From Pseudomonadota bacterium (GTDB taxonomy: Bacteria > Chloroflexota > Ktedonobacteria > Ktedonobacterales > JACDGC01): 16,601 bases of DNA. Positions within the stretch are counted from its first letter, which is position 1; every line of letters begins with the position of its first letter. Shown here piece by piece: positions 6,579 through 13,573 of this stretch. A program made the translations under genes and the position numbers. The notes under the pieces are model-generated. The model worked only from the letters and a program-made list of their open reading frames with translations, had not been told where the DNA came from and made no database searches. The stretch spans positions 1 to 16,601 of the forward strand of contig JAJPKG010000120.1 of assembly GCA_021323815.1 (NCBI GenBank). Reading direction: 5' to 3'.

Positions 6579-6601
6579 GGCTGGGGTGATTCGCCCCGGC
6601 C
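6579..6601 (+). terminator. terminator-like hairpin after the glsB-like gene
   Basis: GGCTGGGG (6579-6586) pairs with CCCCGGCC (6594-6601) with one G-T pair and a 7-base loop. It is followed by the moderately T-rich TGTGTTGTG. It starts 26 bases after the stop codon. Confidence 0.5.
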
Positions 6602-6654
6602 TGTGTTGTGTCCTGAATCGTTAAACGGCCAGGGCAAGCAGATGACATGGAACC

Positions 6655-6678
6655 AGGGCAATCAGAGGGGATTGCCCT
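6655..6678 (-). terminator. hairpin downstream of the WYL regulator gene
   Basis: AGGGCAATC (6655-6663) and GATTGCCCT (6670-6678) form a perfect 9-bp stem with a 6-base loop. On the minus strand it starts 16 bases after the WYL regulator stop, in the gap between two convergent genes. It lacks a clear T-run, so it could be a processing or stability hairpin instead of a strong terminator. Confidence 0.45.
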
Positions 6679-6694
6679 TCCAGACCAAGTGGAA

Positions 6695-7666
6695 TTATCT
6701 CACTGCGTGGTGCGCGTAGAGCGCAACGATGCTCTCGGCGGCTTGAATGACCTGCGCTCGCAATTCTGTCGGCGCAATGACCTCGATCTGCGCGCCATAG
6801 CTCAGGATGCCTTCACAGGCGCTCTGCTCATCGTCGAAGATCATGTCCACCAACGTCCAGCCGTCAGGTTCCGGTTCGCGTTCGACAGCGATGCGCCCAT
6901 AGCGCGCCCCGTTGCGCAGGCTGTGCAACAGATCCCCAGCGATGCGCACGGTGACGGGATAGCGTGGCAAATTGGCAGTGAACTGTCTGGCCGAGGCTTC
7001 CCAATATGCCGCCAGATCAAACTCCGCCGGGCGCTCGAAGCATTCTTCCAGCATATCCGCTGCGGTTACGCGCGAGACGCGATAGGTGCGCAGATCATCT
7101 TCCACGCGCGCAACGAAATACCACGTGTTGCCTTTCGCCACCAGGCCCAGGGGATTTGCCACGCGCGTCACCACCTCGCCATCGGTGCGGTGATAGGTGA
7201 AGCGGACGCGCCGTTCCGCCCAGACGGCCTCGTGTAGCGTGCAGAGATGCGGTGTGGCCTCATACGCCTGCCACCAGCCGGTGCTGTCGATATACAAGCG
7301 CTGGCGTGCCTCCTGTGCTCCCTGGCGCGCTCTCGCCGGCAGCGCCGCCAGCAGCTTGATCAGCGCCGCCTCAGAGGCTTTATCCAGGCCGAGATCTGCC
7401 AGCAGGCGCGGTGGGCGCGCGAGGAAGAGCGCGTGAATCTCCGCCTCGTTCAAGCCCGTCAGGTTGGTGCGATAGCCGTCGATCAAGCTCCAGCCGCCGC
7501 CCGTGCCGCGTTCCGCCGTGACGGGAATGCCTGCCATCCCCAGCGCCTCCATGTCGCGGTGAATGGTGCGCTCCGAGACCTCCAGCCGCCGTGCCAGCTC
7601 GCCTGCGGTCATCCTCCGGTGGACCTGCAACAAGAGCAAGATCGAGAGCAATCGATCCGCACGCAT
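6695..7666 (-). CDS. HTH and WYL domain transcriptional regulator (YafY type)
   Basis: The 323-residue protein has an N-terminal DeoR/HTH_11-type winged helix (residues 1-60: MRADRLLSILLLLQ, TAGELARRLEVSERTIHRDMEAL, then GTGGGWSL as the wing). A WYL domain follows at about 140-215, with LHEAVWAERRVRFTY, GNTWYFVAR and YRVSRV, and then a WCX-like C-terminal region. WYL proteins bind ligands, often nucleic-acid-derived, and many regulate stress, DNA-damage or defence genes. ATG 7666 was chosen because GGGAGG lies 4 bases before it; an extension to 7735 has no signal. No neighbouring target operon is obvious, and it faces away from rnpB. Confidence 0.92.
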   Translation of the reverse strand: MRADRLLSILLLLQVHRRMTAGELARRLEVSERTIHRDMEALGMAGIPVTAERGTGGGWSLIDGYRTNLTGLNEAEIHALFLARPPRLLADLGLDKASEAALIKLLAALPARARQGAQEARQRLYIDSTGWWQAYEATPHLCTLHEAVWAERRVRFTYHRTDGEVVTRVANPLGLVAKGNTWYFVARVEDDLRTYRVSRVTAADMLEECFERPAEFDLAAYWEASARQFTANLPRYPVTVRIAGDLLHSLRNGARYGRIAVEREPEPDGWTLVDMIFDDEQSACEGILSYGAQIEVIAPTELRAQVIQAAESIVALYAHHAVR

Positions 7667-7706
7667 ATATCCTCCCTCTGGAATATCTGTCCGAACCAAC
7701 CATTGT

Positions 7707-7735
7707 ACTATCGCACACGCGAACCATCCGTGCAA
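7707..7735 (-). promoter_or_regulatory. possible promoter of the WYL regulator gene
   Basis: On the minus strand, TTGCAC (7735-7730) and GATAGT (7712-7707) are spaced by 17 bases. Each matches the sigma-70 consensus only partly (3 and 4 of 6). The location, about 40 bases before the ATG at 7666, is appropriate. Confidence 0.3.
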
Positions 7736-7865
7736 GCGCGTCGGGGAGAATGATCATAAGAAATTTCTGCGAGCCATTTCAATGAAGCGGTACTACATGT
7801 TCGCTTGTCACGGGCAGCGCGTGGCGAGGCTGAGCACGAGGCAACCGTGAGGGGATGAATAGGGC

Positions 7866-8230
7866 AGCTTGAGCATGCCTGTAAGCCGAATTCTGTCCCC
7901 GGCGTCCTCACGGCGCGCCGGGGGGCAATCATCTCTCTCGGACGGCAGTTGCCTGCCGCCTCAAGCGGCCAACCCGGAATGTAACGGGCGAGCCACCCTA
8001 TCCCTATCTGGCCTTGCTCCGGGCGGGGTTTACCGCGGCCAGCCGGTCACCCGGCTGCCGGTAAGCTCTTACCTTACCATTTCACCCTTACCGCAAACGC
8101 GGCGGTATGTTTCTGTGGCACTGTCCTTGGGGTCGCCCCCACTGGCCGTTAGCCAGCGCCCTGCTCTGTGGAGTTCGGACTTTCCTCGGCGGCGTCACGC
8201 GCCGACGCGATTGCCCGGCATGCTCAAGCT
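7866..8230 (-). ncRNA. rnpB: RNase P RNA, bacterial type A
   Basis: The minus strand encodes the RNA subunit of RNase P, which matures tRNA 5' ends. Conserved blocks are present in order: GAGGAAAGTCCGAACTCC (8187-8170), the GGGTGAAATGGTAAGGTAAG region near 8095-8065, the AGAGAGATGATTGCC region near 7940, and ACAGAATTCGGCTTACAG (7896-7879). The two ends form a 14-bp P1 helix (8230-8217 with 7879-7866), which sets the boundaries. The predicted start fits a promoter 7 bases upstream. The mature 3' end may be a few bases different. No clear terminator is visible after the 3' end. Confidence 0.96.
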
Positions 8231-8236
8231 CTCTTG

Positions 8237-8265
8237 ATCGTATCACCATGCCTGGCATATGTCAA
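8237..8265 (-). promoter_or_regulatory. rnpB promoter
   Basis: On the minus strand, a perfect TTGACA (8265-8260), a 17-base spacer and TACGAT (8242-8237, 5 of 6) end 6 bases before the RNA start at 8230. The spacer contains the 11-base odd palindrome ATGCCTGGCAT, which may be incidental. This is the strongest promoter in the window, as expected for a stable RNA. Confidence 0.85.
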
Positions 8266-8267
8266 CC

Positions 8268-8319
8268 AAACACACCAGCGCGCCAAATCTCCTCGGCGCG
8301 CTGATGGGTTGGTGTGTTT
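8268..8319. terminator. two-tier hairpin between the lipoprotein gene and rnpB
   Basis: An inner stem AGCGCGCC/GGCGCGCT (8277-8284 with 8295-8302, 10-base loop) is stacked on an outer stem AAACACACC/GGTGTGTTT (8268-8276 with 8311-8319). An 8-base bulge (8303-8310) sits on one side. It begins 14 bases after the lipoprotein stop (minus strand) and ends just before the rnpB -35, so it probably insulates rnpB. On the plus strand it is followed by TTTTCTCTTTTT, a better T-tract than on the minus side. Confidence 0.6.
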
Positions 8320-8332
8320 TCTCTTTTTGGGG

Positions 8333-9055
8333 CTAGACGTTGATGCTGATGACGGCCACCGTCGCCTGATGCTCACCGGAATACGTGCCGCCCGCCAGCG
8401 CGGGGCTGGCATCGGTGAAGCGATAGGGCGCGAAATAGAGCGCCAGGTTGCCTTGCGTCGGGACAATGAACGCGAGTTGCGTGGTGAAGCTCTGGCCCGG
8501 TGCGATGCCGTTGAGCGCCTCATTCATCCACTCGCGTGCGGCGCACATGGTGTGCGGATCAGTAGAGCAGGTTTCCAGCGCGCCCGACGTGGTGGGCCAG
8601 TCGCGTCCCTGACTGTCACGCAGGCGGAAGTTTTGCAGCGGGCTGACATATTCCACGCAGTTGTTTGCCTTTGGGTTCGCGCAGGAAGTCGCCGAGGCGC
8701 TGGTGTTTTTCATGGTGAGGGTGAGCACCAGAAATTGCTCGCCCGGCGGCAACATGACGGTGTTGGCGTTCAGGTTTGCGGAATCCATCGTCGTCCTGGC
8801 GGAATTGACGGTAAACGCCGTCACCACGCTGCTGAAGGTGTCATAGACATTCACCGTCTGGCCCACGGAACCGTTGGCCACATCGGCGGGGGACACGCTG
8901 AAATTGAAGGTGCCTTGTGCATTTTCGGGGGAGCCGGAATTTTGCCCGGCGGGATCCATCTGAGTGAGACCACAACCACTCAACAGCACCCCCAACAGGC
9001 CCACCATCGCGCACAGGGGAACGAAGCGAGGAAGGCGCAAACGCGGAAAAACCAT
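8333..9055 (-). CDS. lipoprotein with DUF4352-like immunoglobulin-type domain
   Basis: The 240-residue protein begins with a lipoprotein signal: positive MVFPRLRLPRF, a hydrophobic core, and the lipobox LSGC with Cys28 as acylation site. A Gly/Ser/Asn-rich spacer follows. From about residue 65 comes a beta-sandwich pattern typical of DUF4352/telokin-like proteins: VYDTFSSVVTAFTVNSA, EQFLVLTLTMKNTSASATS, LQNFRLRDSQGRDW, IAPGQSFTTQLAFIVPTQGNLALYFAP. Four cysteines in the middle of the domain could form disulfides outside the cell. The function is unknown. ATG 9055 is preferred because it gives a normal signal peptide and has AAGGG 10 bases upstream. Confidence 0.8.
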   Translation of the reverse strand: MVFPRLRLPRFVPLCAMVGLLGVLLSGCGLTQMDPAGQNSGSPENAQGTFNFSVSPADVANGSVGQTVNVYDTFSSVVTAFTVNSARTTMDSANLNANTVMLPPGEQFLVLTLTMKNTSASATSCANPKANNCVEYVSPLQNFRLRDSQGRDWPTTSGALETCSTDPHTMCAAREWMNEALNGIAPGQSFTTQLAFIVPTQGNLALYFAPYRFTDASPALAGGTYSGEHQATVAVISINV

Positions 9056-9127
9056 CGAACGGATCCCTTCCCAGTCAATAATGACGTGCATCGGCGCGCG
9101 TGCGCCGGAAAAAACCGCGCTAGATAG

Positions 9128-9156
9128 CAAAATGCCGCTTAATCTTTAAGCGGCAT
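9128..9156 (-). terminator. rho-independent terminator of the tRNA-Arg gene
   Basis: ATGCCGCTTAA (9132-9142) and TTAAGCGGCAT (9146-9156) form a perfect 11-bp stem with a 3-base loop. Read on the minus strand the stem ends in a T-run (TTTTG). It starts 22 bases after the tRNA 3' end, in the right orientation. Confidence 0.8.
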
Positions 9157-9177
9157 GTGCCTGCAACCAGGCATGGG

Positions 9178-9251
9178 TGTGCTCGAGAGGATTCGAACCT
9201 CCGACCTTTGGCTCCGCAGGCCAACGCTCTAATCCACTGAGCTACGAGCAC
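9178..9251 (-). tRNA. tRNA-Arg, anticodon GCG
   Basis: A complete cloverleaf folds from the minus strand: a perfect 7-bp acceptor stem (GTGCTCG/CGAGCAC), D-arm GCTC/GAGC, anticodon stem TTGGC/GCCAA with loop CTGCGGA, a 5-base variable loop, and T-arm GGAGG/CCTCT with loop TTCGAAT. U33 precedes anticodon GCG, which reads the Arg codon CGC. A20 in the D-loop and C35 are known arginine identity elements. The discriminator base is A and no CCA is encoded. Most bacteria decode CGC with an ACG anticodon modified to inosine, so G34 is notable. The gene has its own promoter (9301-9329) and terminator (9128-9156). Confidence 0.95.
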
Positions 9252-9300
9252 GAGAGATGGGATGAGTTGGTTGATGGGCAACGCAACCTTCCACAAACAC

Positions 9301-9329
9301 AGGATATCGCATTGTCACAGGAAAGTCAA
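9301..9329 (-). promoter_or_regulatory. promoter of the tRNA-Arg gene
   Basis: On the minus strand, TTGACT (9329-9324, 5 of 6) and TATCCT (9306-9301, 4 of 6) are separated by 17 bases. A second overlapping TTGACT begins 5 bases further upstream. Initiation near 9294 would give a leader of about 43 bases to the tRNA 5' end. Confidence 0.65.
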
Positions 9330-9440
9330 GTCAACCGGGTTAAGATTATTTCACCATCAACAAATCAATGTGCTATCCTGTTGAGGATTCGCCTGATCAG
9401 TTTTTCATGAAGGGTGGGAGCGTGCGGAGTGCGAAAAGAC

Positions 9441-9491
9441 GCGCAGCACAGAAAAATCTTCGTGTCTCTTCGCATCCTTCGTGCTCTGCGC
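9441..9491. repeat. CTTCGTG-type intergenic repeat with flanking inverted ends
   Basis: Three CTTCG motifs start at 9458, 9468 and 9477 (spacing 10 and 9). They are flanked by GCGCAGCAC (9441-9449) and GTGCTCTGCGC (9481-9491), which pair except for a two-base bulge. It resembles the CACGAAG-rich dispersed intergenic repeats found in several bacterial phyla. No coding function is seen. Confidence 0.4.
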
Positions 9492-9533
9492 GTTCCCGTC
9501 CTCTCATCCCATGTGCTGTAGGAATAGGATGCC

Positions 9534-10337
9534 ATGCCCGCGCTCTTGCTGTCTCCGCGCGATACCACCGATTCCCGCGCGTTGCGTCAAGCCGCAGAAA
9601 CCGCCGGCTGGAACGTGTTTCGCCTGCCGGACTGGCGACCGCCCCAGCGACAATTCGCCGGTTCCGTCGCGCTCTATGGCGAGCCGCTGTTTGTCGATAT
9701 CATGGCCGCCGCGCTGGATCTTGTCGTGCTGGACTCGCCGCCGGACTGGCTGGCGCGCCTGCCCCTGCGCTTTGCCCAGCGCGAGATCAGCGCCATGCCC
9801 CTGAGCGCGGCACTGCAACTGGCTGAGCCGCGCTTCGTCAAACCGGCGCGCGAAAAATCGTTCCCCGCCGGGGTCTATGCGATGGCGACCGAAGCACCAC
9901 CCGCCTGCCGGGTGCTGCCGGGCGAGCTGATGGTGCTGGTGGCCGAACCGGTACGCTGGGAGATTGAGTTTCGCGGCTTCGTGTTGAATCGCCAATTGGT
10001 GACGTTTTCGCCTTATCTGCGTGATGGCGAATTGGTGGAAGATGATGAGGGCAACTGGGTTGCTGAAGACCACGAATGGCAAGCCGCGCAAGCTTATTAC
10101 GCGCAGATCCTCGCTGATCCCGCGCTGGACCTCGCACCTGCCACTGTGCTGGATGTTGGGCGCATCGCGGGGCGTGGCTGGGCCATCATCGAGACGAACG
10201 GCGCGTGGGGTGCCGGCCTCTATGGCTGCGATCCCGCCGCCGTCTTGCCGGTGCTTCAGCGTGCTGCCCAGCCCGCCGCTGCGCTCGCCCCCGACGAGCG
10301 GCGCTGGGCGCGAGCGCGCGTTGAGGTCGAACCGTAA
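9534..10337 (+). CDS. ATP-grasp domain protein, R2K clade type
   Basis: The 267-residue protein fits the ATP-grasp R2K clade family 3 (formerly DUF4343). Recognisable segments are FVKPAREKSFPAGVY with Lys103 (a nucleotide-binding lysine candidate), the EPVRWEIEFRGFVLN block (about 139-152, acidic and Arg residues E143, E145, R147), and a C-terminal VGRIAGRGWAIIETNGAWGAGLYGC block (about 207-230) with E220 and N222 as metal/ATP ligands. Family members are predicted ATP-dependent ligases of unknown substrate. The start at 9534 has AGGA 4 bases before it; spacing is tight, and an overlapping out-of-frame ATG at 9529 is not used. It precedes the TIR gene on the same strand, but a separate promoter sits between them. 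Confidence 0.82.
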   Translation: MPALLLSPRDTTDSRALRQAAETAGWNVFRLPDWRPPQRQFAGSVALYGEPLFVDIMAAALDLVVLDSPPDWLARLPLRFAQREISAMPLSAALQLAEPRFVKPAREKSFPAGVYAMATEAPPACRVLPGELMVLVAEPVRWEIEFRGFVLNRQLVTFSPYLRDGELVEDDEGNWVAEDHEWQAAQAYYAQILADPALDLAPATVLDVGRIAGRGWAIIETNGAWGAGLYGCDPAAVLPVLQRAAQPAAALAPDERRWARARVEVEP

Positions 10338-10365
10338 CGCGTGAAAGTATTTTTACGAGATCGGG

Positions 10366-10394
10366 TTGCTTTCTCGCTCATTCACCCTTACAAT
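10366..10394 (+). promoter_or_regulatory. promoter of the TIR protein gene
   Basis: TTGCTT (10366-10371), a 17-base spacer, and TACAAT (10389-10394, 5 of 6) predict initiation near 10401. The leader to the ATG at 10471 would be about 70 bases. Its position also argues against the longer in-frame reading that would begin at TTG 10366, inside the -35. Confidence 0.55.
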
Positions 10395-10470
10395 GGCGCT
10401 GGTAGCAAGAATCGGTGTGCTGCCAGTGTCTCATGCATGGTGGTTTCATTCTAGAAAGGCGTTCTCTTTT

Positions 10471-12675
10471 ATGCAACCTCTCGCGCCGCAAATCTTTATC
10501 AGCCATGCGCGCGTCGATGCCCGTTTCGCCGACGCGTTGGAACGAACACTGACCTTCTGGGGAAGCCGGCCCTGGGTGGATCGCCAGCAACTCGGTGGGG
10601 GGCAAGAATGGCCGCTGGCCTTGCAGCAAGCCATCGAGCAGAGCGCCGGCCTGCTGCTGGTGTTGACCCCCAATGCGCTGCGCTCTCATGCCGTGCGCCG
10701 CGAATACCTGCATGCCCTCAGCCGGCACATCCCCGTCTTGCTCATCCGCTTCCGCGAGGTGGATGCGCTGCCGGTGGAACTGGCCAACCTGCCGATTCTG
10801 GAATTTCGTGGCAACGCGCTGAGCTACGGTCCCGCATTTTACATGGCGCTGGCCGACCGGGGCTTGATCCCGCCGCCCCCTGAGACACAGCTAGACACCA
10901 TCACGCCCGACGCTGTTTATCGCGTGCTGGCACACCGTGCACCCGCCGACTGGCGCGTCTGGCCATTGCCCCTGAGCGCGCATCTGCTGCGCGGCATCGT
11001 CTTTGGCGTGCTGAGTCTCGCGTTGATCGTGTTTTCTTTCGCTCCGGGGGCGTTCCTGGCACAACTCTACCACAACTTATACGGCGTGCTGGGCACCTTG
11101 CTGACCATTGCTACCCCCGCCGTTGCCATCTTCAGCGGCATCATCCTGCTGGTGCCGGCGGTCATGCATCTGAATGCGGCACTGGGGCGCGGACCGCGCG
11201 ACACCATCATCCTCACGCCTGAGAGCGTCACCGTGCAGATCATCCAGCAGCAACGCTTGCTCATACGGAGCTTGCCGCATCGCTATCTGTTTCGCTTCAT
11301 CAGCCAGGCAAGCGTACAGCGGAATATCTTTGGTGTCAGCATTGTGCTGGCAAACGCGCAGACGCGCCAGCATGCGCGCATCACGCTCCCCTGGCGCTGG
11401 CACAATCGCCGCGAGATCGCCGATCAGATCGTTCAGGCGATCAACGCCTATCATCAGCACATGGCGACAGCGCAGCCAGCGCCTTCTCTCCCCCATGCCC
11501 CGCCGCAACCGTTGCCCGCCACCCCCGCCGAGGCCGTGCCTCCCACCATCCCGCGTCAGCAGCCAGCCGCACAACCGCCTCAGCCGGCTCCGGTGCCTCA
11601 GGTGGTGTATCCTCAGCCGATCTACTATACGGTGATGGCGTCGGGCGATCAGCAAAAATTAGTGACGGAGATCCAAAATTGGCTGGGGCAGCGGATGATC
11701 GCGCCGGGCGAGATGGTGCAAGATCGCGGCTTGATCTTGCCGACAGCGCGTGGCGCGGCATGGAGCCGCTTCGTGCTGGTTCTCATCACCCCGCAGCTCA
11801 TGCAATCACCCGCCTGCCGGGCCATCCTGGCGGATCTGCGCCGGCAGGGCAAGCTTATCATTCCCATCCGGCTCAATGCCAAAGTGGGCTTGCCACCGGA
11901 ACTCGCCGCCGTGCAGTGGGTTGATTTCTCGCCGGAACAAGCTCGCGCGCTCAGCTTCATTGACCTTTGCGATACGCTGGATCGCGCGGGCATCCCGCTT
12001 GTCATGCCGGGCAACGCCTTCGACGGCACGCTGGCGCTGGCGCGCGGCATTCACCAGCACCTGCCGCCGGGCTGGCAGGCTTTTCGCCCCGACACCAGCG
12101 CCCAGCGCGTCTATCGCACCCGCCAAATCATGGGGCGCTTTTACGGTCTGTTGCTGGCGGGGTTCATCCTGGCCATCATGGTGCTCTTCGTCGTCTATGC
12201 AGTCAATATCTTCCACCCCACCACGCTTTCAGATTGGGGTACCGTGATTGCGGCATGGTTGGTGACGATCATCATTGTTGGCGTGATCAGCATTCCCATG
12301 CTGCGCAATATTTTCATTCGCATCCGTTCGGCGCGTTTTTACACCCGCCTGCTGAAAGGTCAGGTTGCGCCGGAATGCCTCGTTGTCACGCCGCAGGGGA
12401 TCGCGTTTCACGTGGCTCAAAGCCGCCAGCGCCCCGGCTTCATCGACGGCAGCTATGCGTTTGGGATGTTGCGGTCGCTAGAACGACACGACACCTTATT
12501 CGGCATCCCCCAATTGCGCCTGGTGTTCGCCAACGGCGCGCACCAGGACGTTCCTCTGCTGTTTTTCGGCGCGGTGGTGGATGCCGCCATTGCTCAAGCT
12601 GTCGCCGCCTGGTCAGCCTATGCCGCAGCCGTTCAGATGCCCGCGATGGGCGCGGTCATGTCACCCAGGCAATAG
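10471..12675 (+). CDS. tandem TIR - two-TM - PH-like protein, duplicated module
   Basis: The 734-residue protein opens with a TIR domain (about 7-115): QIFISHARVDARFADAL, WVDRQQLGGGQEW, LLLVLTPNALRS, and Glu78 in RREYLHAL at the usual catalytic position of TIR NADases. Two membrane helices follow (about 171-195 and 205-232), then a soluble beta-rich domain (244-330, DTIILTPESV...ITLPWRW...) that looks like a bacterial PH-type fold. A Pro/Gln-rich linker (331-385) joins a second copy of the same order: TIR-like (about 385-505), helices at 558-580 and 592-613, and PH-like at 635-720. The second TIR has Ile452 where Glu78 aligns, so it is probably inactive. ATG 10471 fits the promoter at 10366-10394 and the start of the TIR fold; AAGG is 11 bases upstream. 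TIR proteins often act in NAD+ depletion or signalling. The function here is inferred only. Confidence 0.88.
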   Translation: MQPLAPQIFISHARVDARFADALERTLTFWGSRPWVDRQQLGGGQEWPLALQQAIEQSAGLLLVLTPNALRSHAVRREYLHALSRHIPVLLIRFREVDALPVELANLPILEFRGNALSYGPAFYMALADRGLIPPPPETQLDTITPDAVYRVLAHRAPADWRVWPLPLSAHLLRGIVFGVLSLALIVFSFAPGAFLAQLYHNLYGVLGTLLTIATPAVAIFSGIILLVPAVMHLNAALGRGPRDTIILTPESVTVQIIQQQRLLIRSLPHRYLFRFISQASVQRNIFGVSIVLANAQTRQHARITLPWRWHNRREIADQIVQAINAYHQHMATAQPAPSLPHAPPQPLPATPAEAVPPTIPRQQPAAQPPQPAPVPQVVYPQPIYYTVMASGDQQKLVTEIQNWLGQRMIAPGEMVQDRGLILPTARGAAWSRFVLVLITPQLMQSPACRAILADLRRQGKLIIPIRLNAKVGLPPELAAVQWVDFSPEQARALSFIDLCDTLDRAGIPLVMPGNAFDGTLALARGIHQHLPPGWQAFRPDTSAQRVYRTRQIMGRFYGLLLAGFILAIMVLFVVYAVNIFHPTTLSDWGTVIAAWLVTIIIVGVISIPMLRNIFIRIRSARFYTRLLKGQVAPECLVVTPQGIAFHVAQSRQRPGFIDGSYAFGMLRSLERHDTLFGIPQLRLVFANGAHQDVPLLFFGAVVDAAIAQAVAAWSAYAAAVQMPAMGAVMSPRQ

Positions 12676-13523
12676 GCATAGGACATCGCCGGCGTGTTGC
12701 GCGCGAAGCCCACGCGTCCGGCGGCATCAATGATGATGAGGCCGCCTTCGCCCTGGATGCGCGCCCCCAGGCGGGCGATCACGTCGTCGGCGGCGGCCTG
12801 TGCTTCGGCACCCCGTTCCAGCGCCTCGCATGCCCGCCGCGCCACAGCCATGCGGATGAACGCTTCGCCCTGGCCGGTGCACGAGACGCCACCCACGCCG
12901 TCTTCGGCATAGAAGCCTGCCCCGGCGATGGGCGTGTCACCCACGCGACCGCGCGGTTTGTTGGCTACGCCGCCGGTGCTGGCCGCCGCCACGATGTGCC
13001 CCTCGGCGTCCAGCGCCACCGCGCCGACGGTGCCATGCTTGCCCTCGGCGCGCAATGAGCCGGCCTGCTCATCCGGCATCGGCTGCGAGGGCGCGCGGCG
13101 ATAAGCATTTACGAAATGCTGTGGATCCACGAAAGGCATGCCCCGCGCCGCCGCCAGTTCTTCCGCGCCTTCGCCCAGCAGCAACACTTGGGGCGTCGCC
13201 AGCACATGCCGCGCCAGCAGGATAGGATTTTTGATGCGCTGCACGCCTGCCACTGCGCCCACGCCCATCGTCGCGCCATCCATAATCCCGGCGTCCAGCT
13301 CGGCGTGGCCGTCTTTGGTCAGCACGGCTCCCGTGCCGGCGTTGAAAGTAGGATCGTCTTCCAGCGCCACGACAGCGGCAATGACGGCTTCCAGCGCCGA
13401 ACCGCCCCGGCGCAAGATCTCCCAGCCGGTGCTCGCCGCCGCCGCGCACCCCGCTTTCGCCGCCTCGAATCGGTGCGGGGCAATCGCCCCTGCTCCACCA
13501 TGAACGATCAATGCCAATGGCAT
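12633..13523 (-). CDS. isoaspartyl peptidase / L-asparaginase (plant type, Ntn hydrolase)
   Basis: The 296-residue protein is a plant-type asparaginase of the N-terminal nucleophile superfamily, which cleaves beta-aspartyl dipeptides and asparagine and self-processes into two chains. Signature segments: VHGGAGAI at the N-terminus, NAGTGAVLTKDG, LDAGIMDGATMGVGAVAGV, KNPILLAR, the nucleophile Thr165 in KHGTVGAVALD, STGGVANKPRGRVGDTPIAGAGFYA, and CTGQGEAFIR. It is slightly shorter than E. coli IaaA but looks complete. ATG 13523 was chosen, with GGGGG 8 bases upstream; TTG 13529 is the alternative. Its last 43 bases overlap the 3' end of the TIR gene on the opposite strand. Confidence 0.93.
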   Translation of the reverse strand: MPLALIVHGGAGAIAPHRFEAAKAGCAAAASTGWEILRRGGSALEAVIAAVVALEDDPTFNAGTGAVLTKDGHAELDAGIMDGATMGVGAVAGVQRIKNPILLARHVLATPQVLLLGEGAEELAAARGMPFVDPQHFVNAYRRAPSQPMPDEQAGSLRAEGKHGTVGAVALDAEGHIVAAASTGGVANKPRGRVGDTPIAGAGFYAEDGVGGVSCTGQGEAFIRMAVARRACEALERGAEAQAAADDVIARLGARIQGEGGLIIIDAAGRVGFARNTPAMSYAYCLGDMTAPIAGI

Positions 13524-13573
13524 GAACAATTCCCCCAGAGAAAAAGATGACCGTTTAGCCAGGTATCATGAAG

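Noticed and set aside
6063..6719. 218-codon plus-strand frame spanning the glsB-like gene
   Set aside because: It is read out of frame through a clear membrane protein gene and crosses two intergenic hairpins; no ribosome site.
8168..9127. 319-codon open frame on the plus strand
   Set aside because: It covers rnpB and runs antisense to the lipoprotein gene; its Arg/His-rich translation shows no family features.
9441..9491. Possible CRISPR-like or tandem array
   Set aside because: The units are only 9-10 bases, there are three of them, and no spacers or regular direct repeats exist.
10366..10470. N-terminal extension of the TIR protein starting at TTG 10366
   Set aside because: The extension lies over the predicted -35/-10 and start site, has no ribosome site, and the TIR fold begins right after ATG 10471.
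11967..13058. 363-codon open frame on the plus strand
   Set aside because: It is an out-of-frame reading across the TIR gene end and antisense to the asparaginase; no start signal and no recognisable domain.
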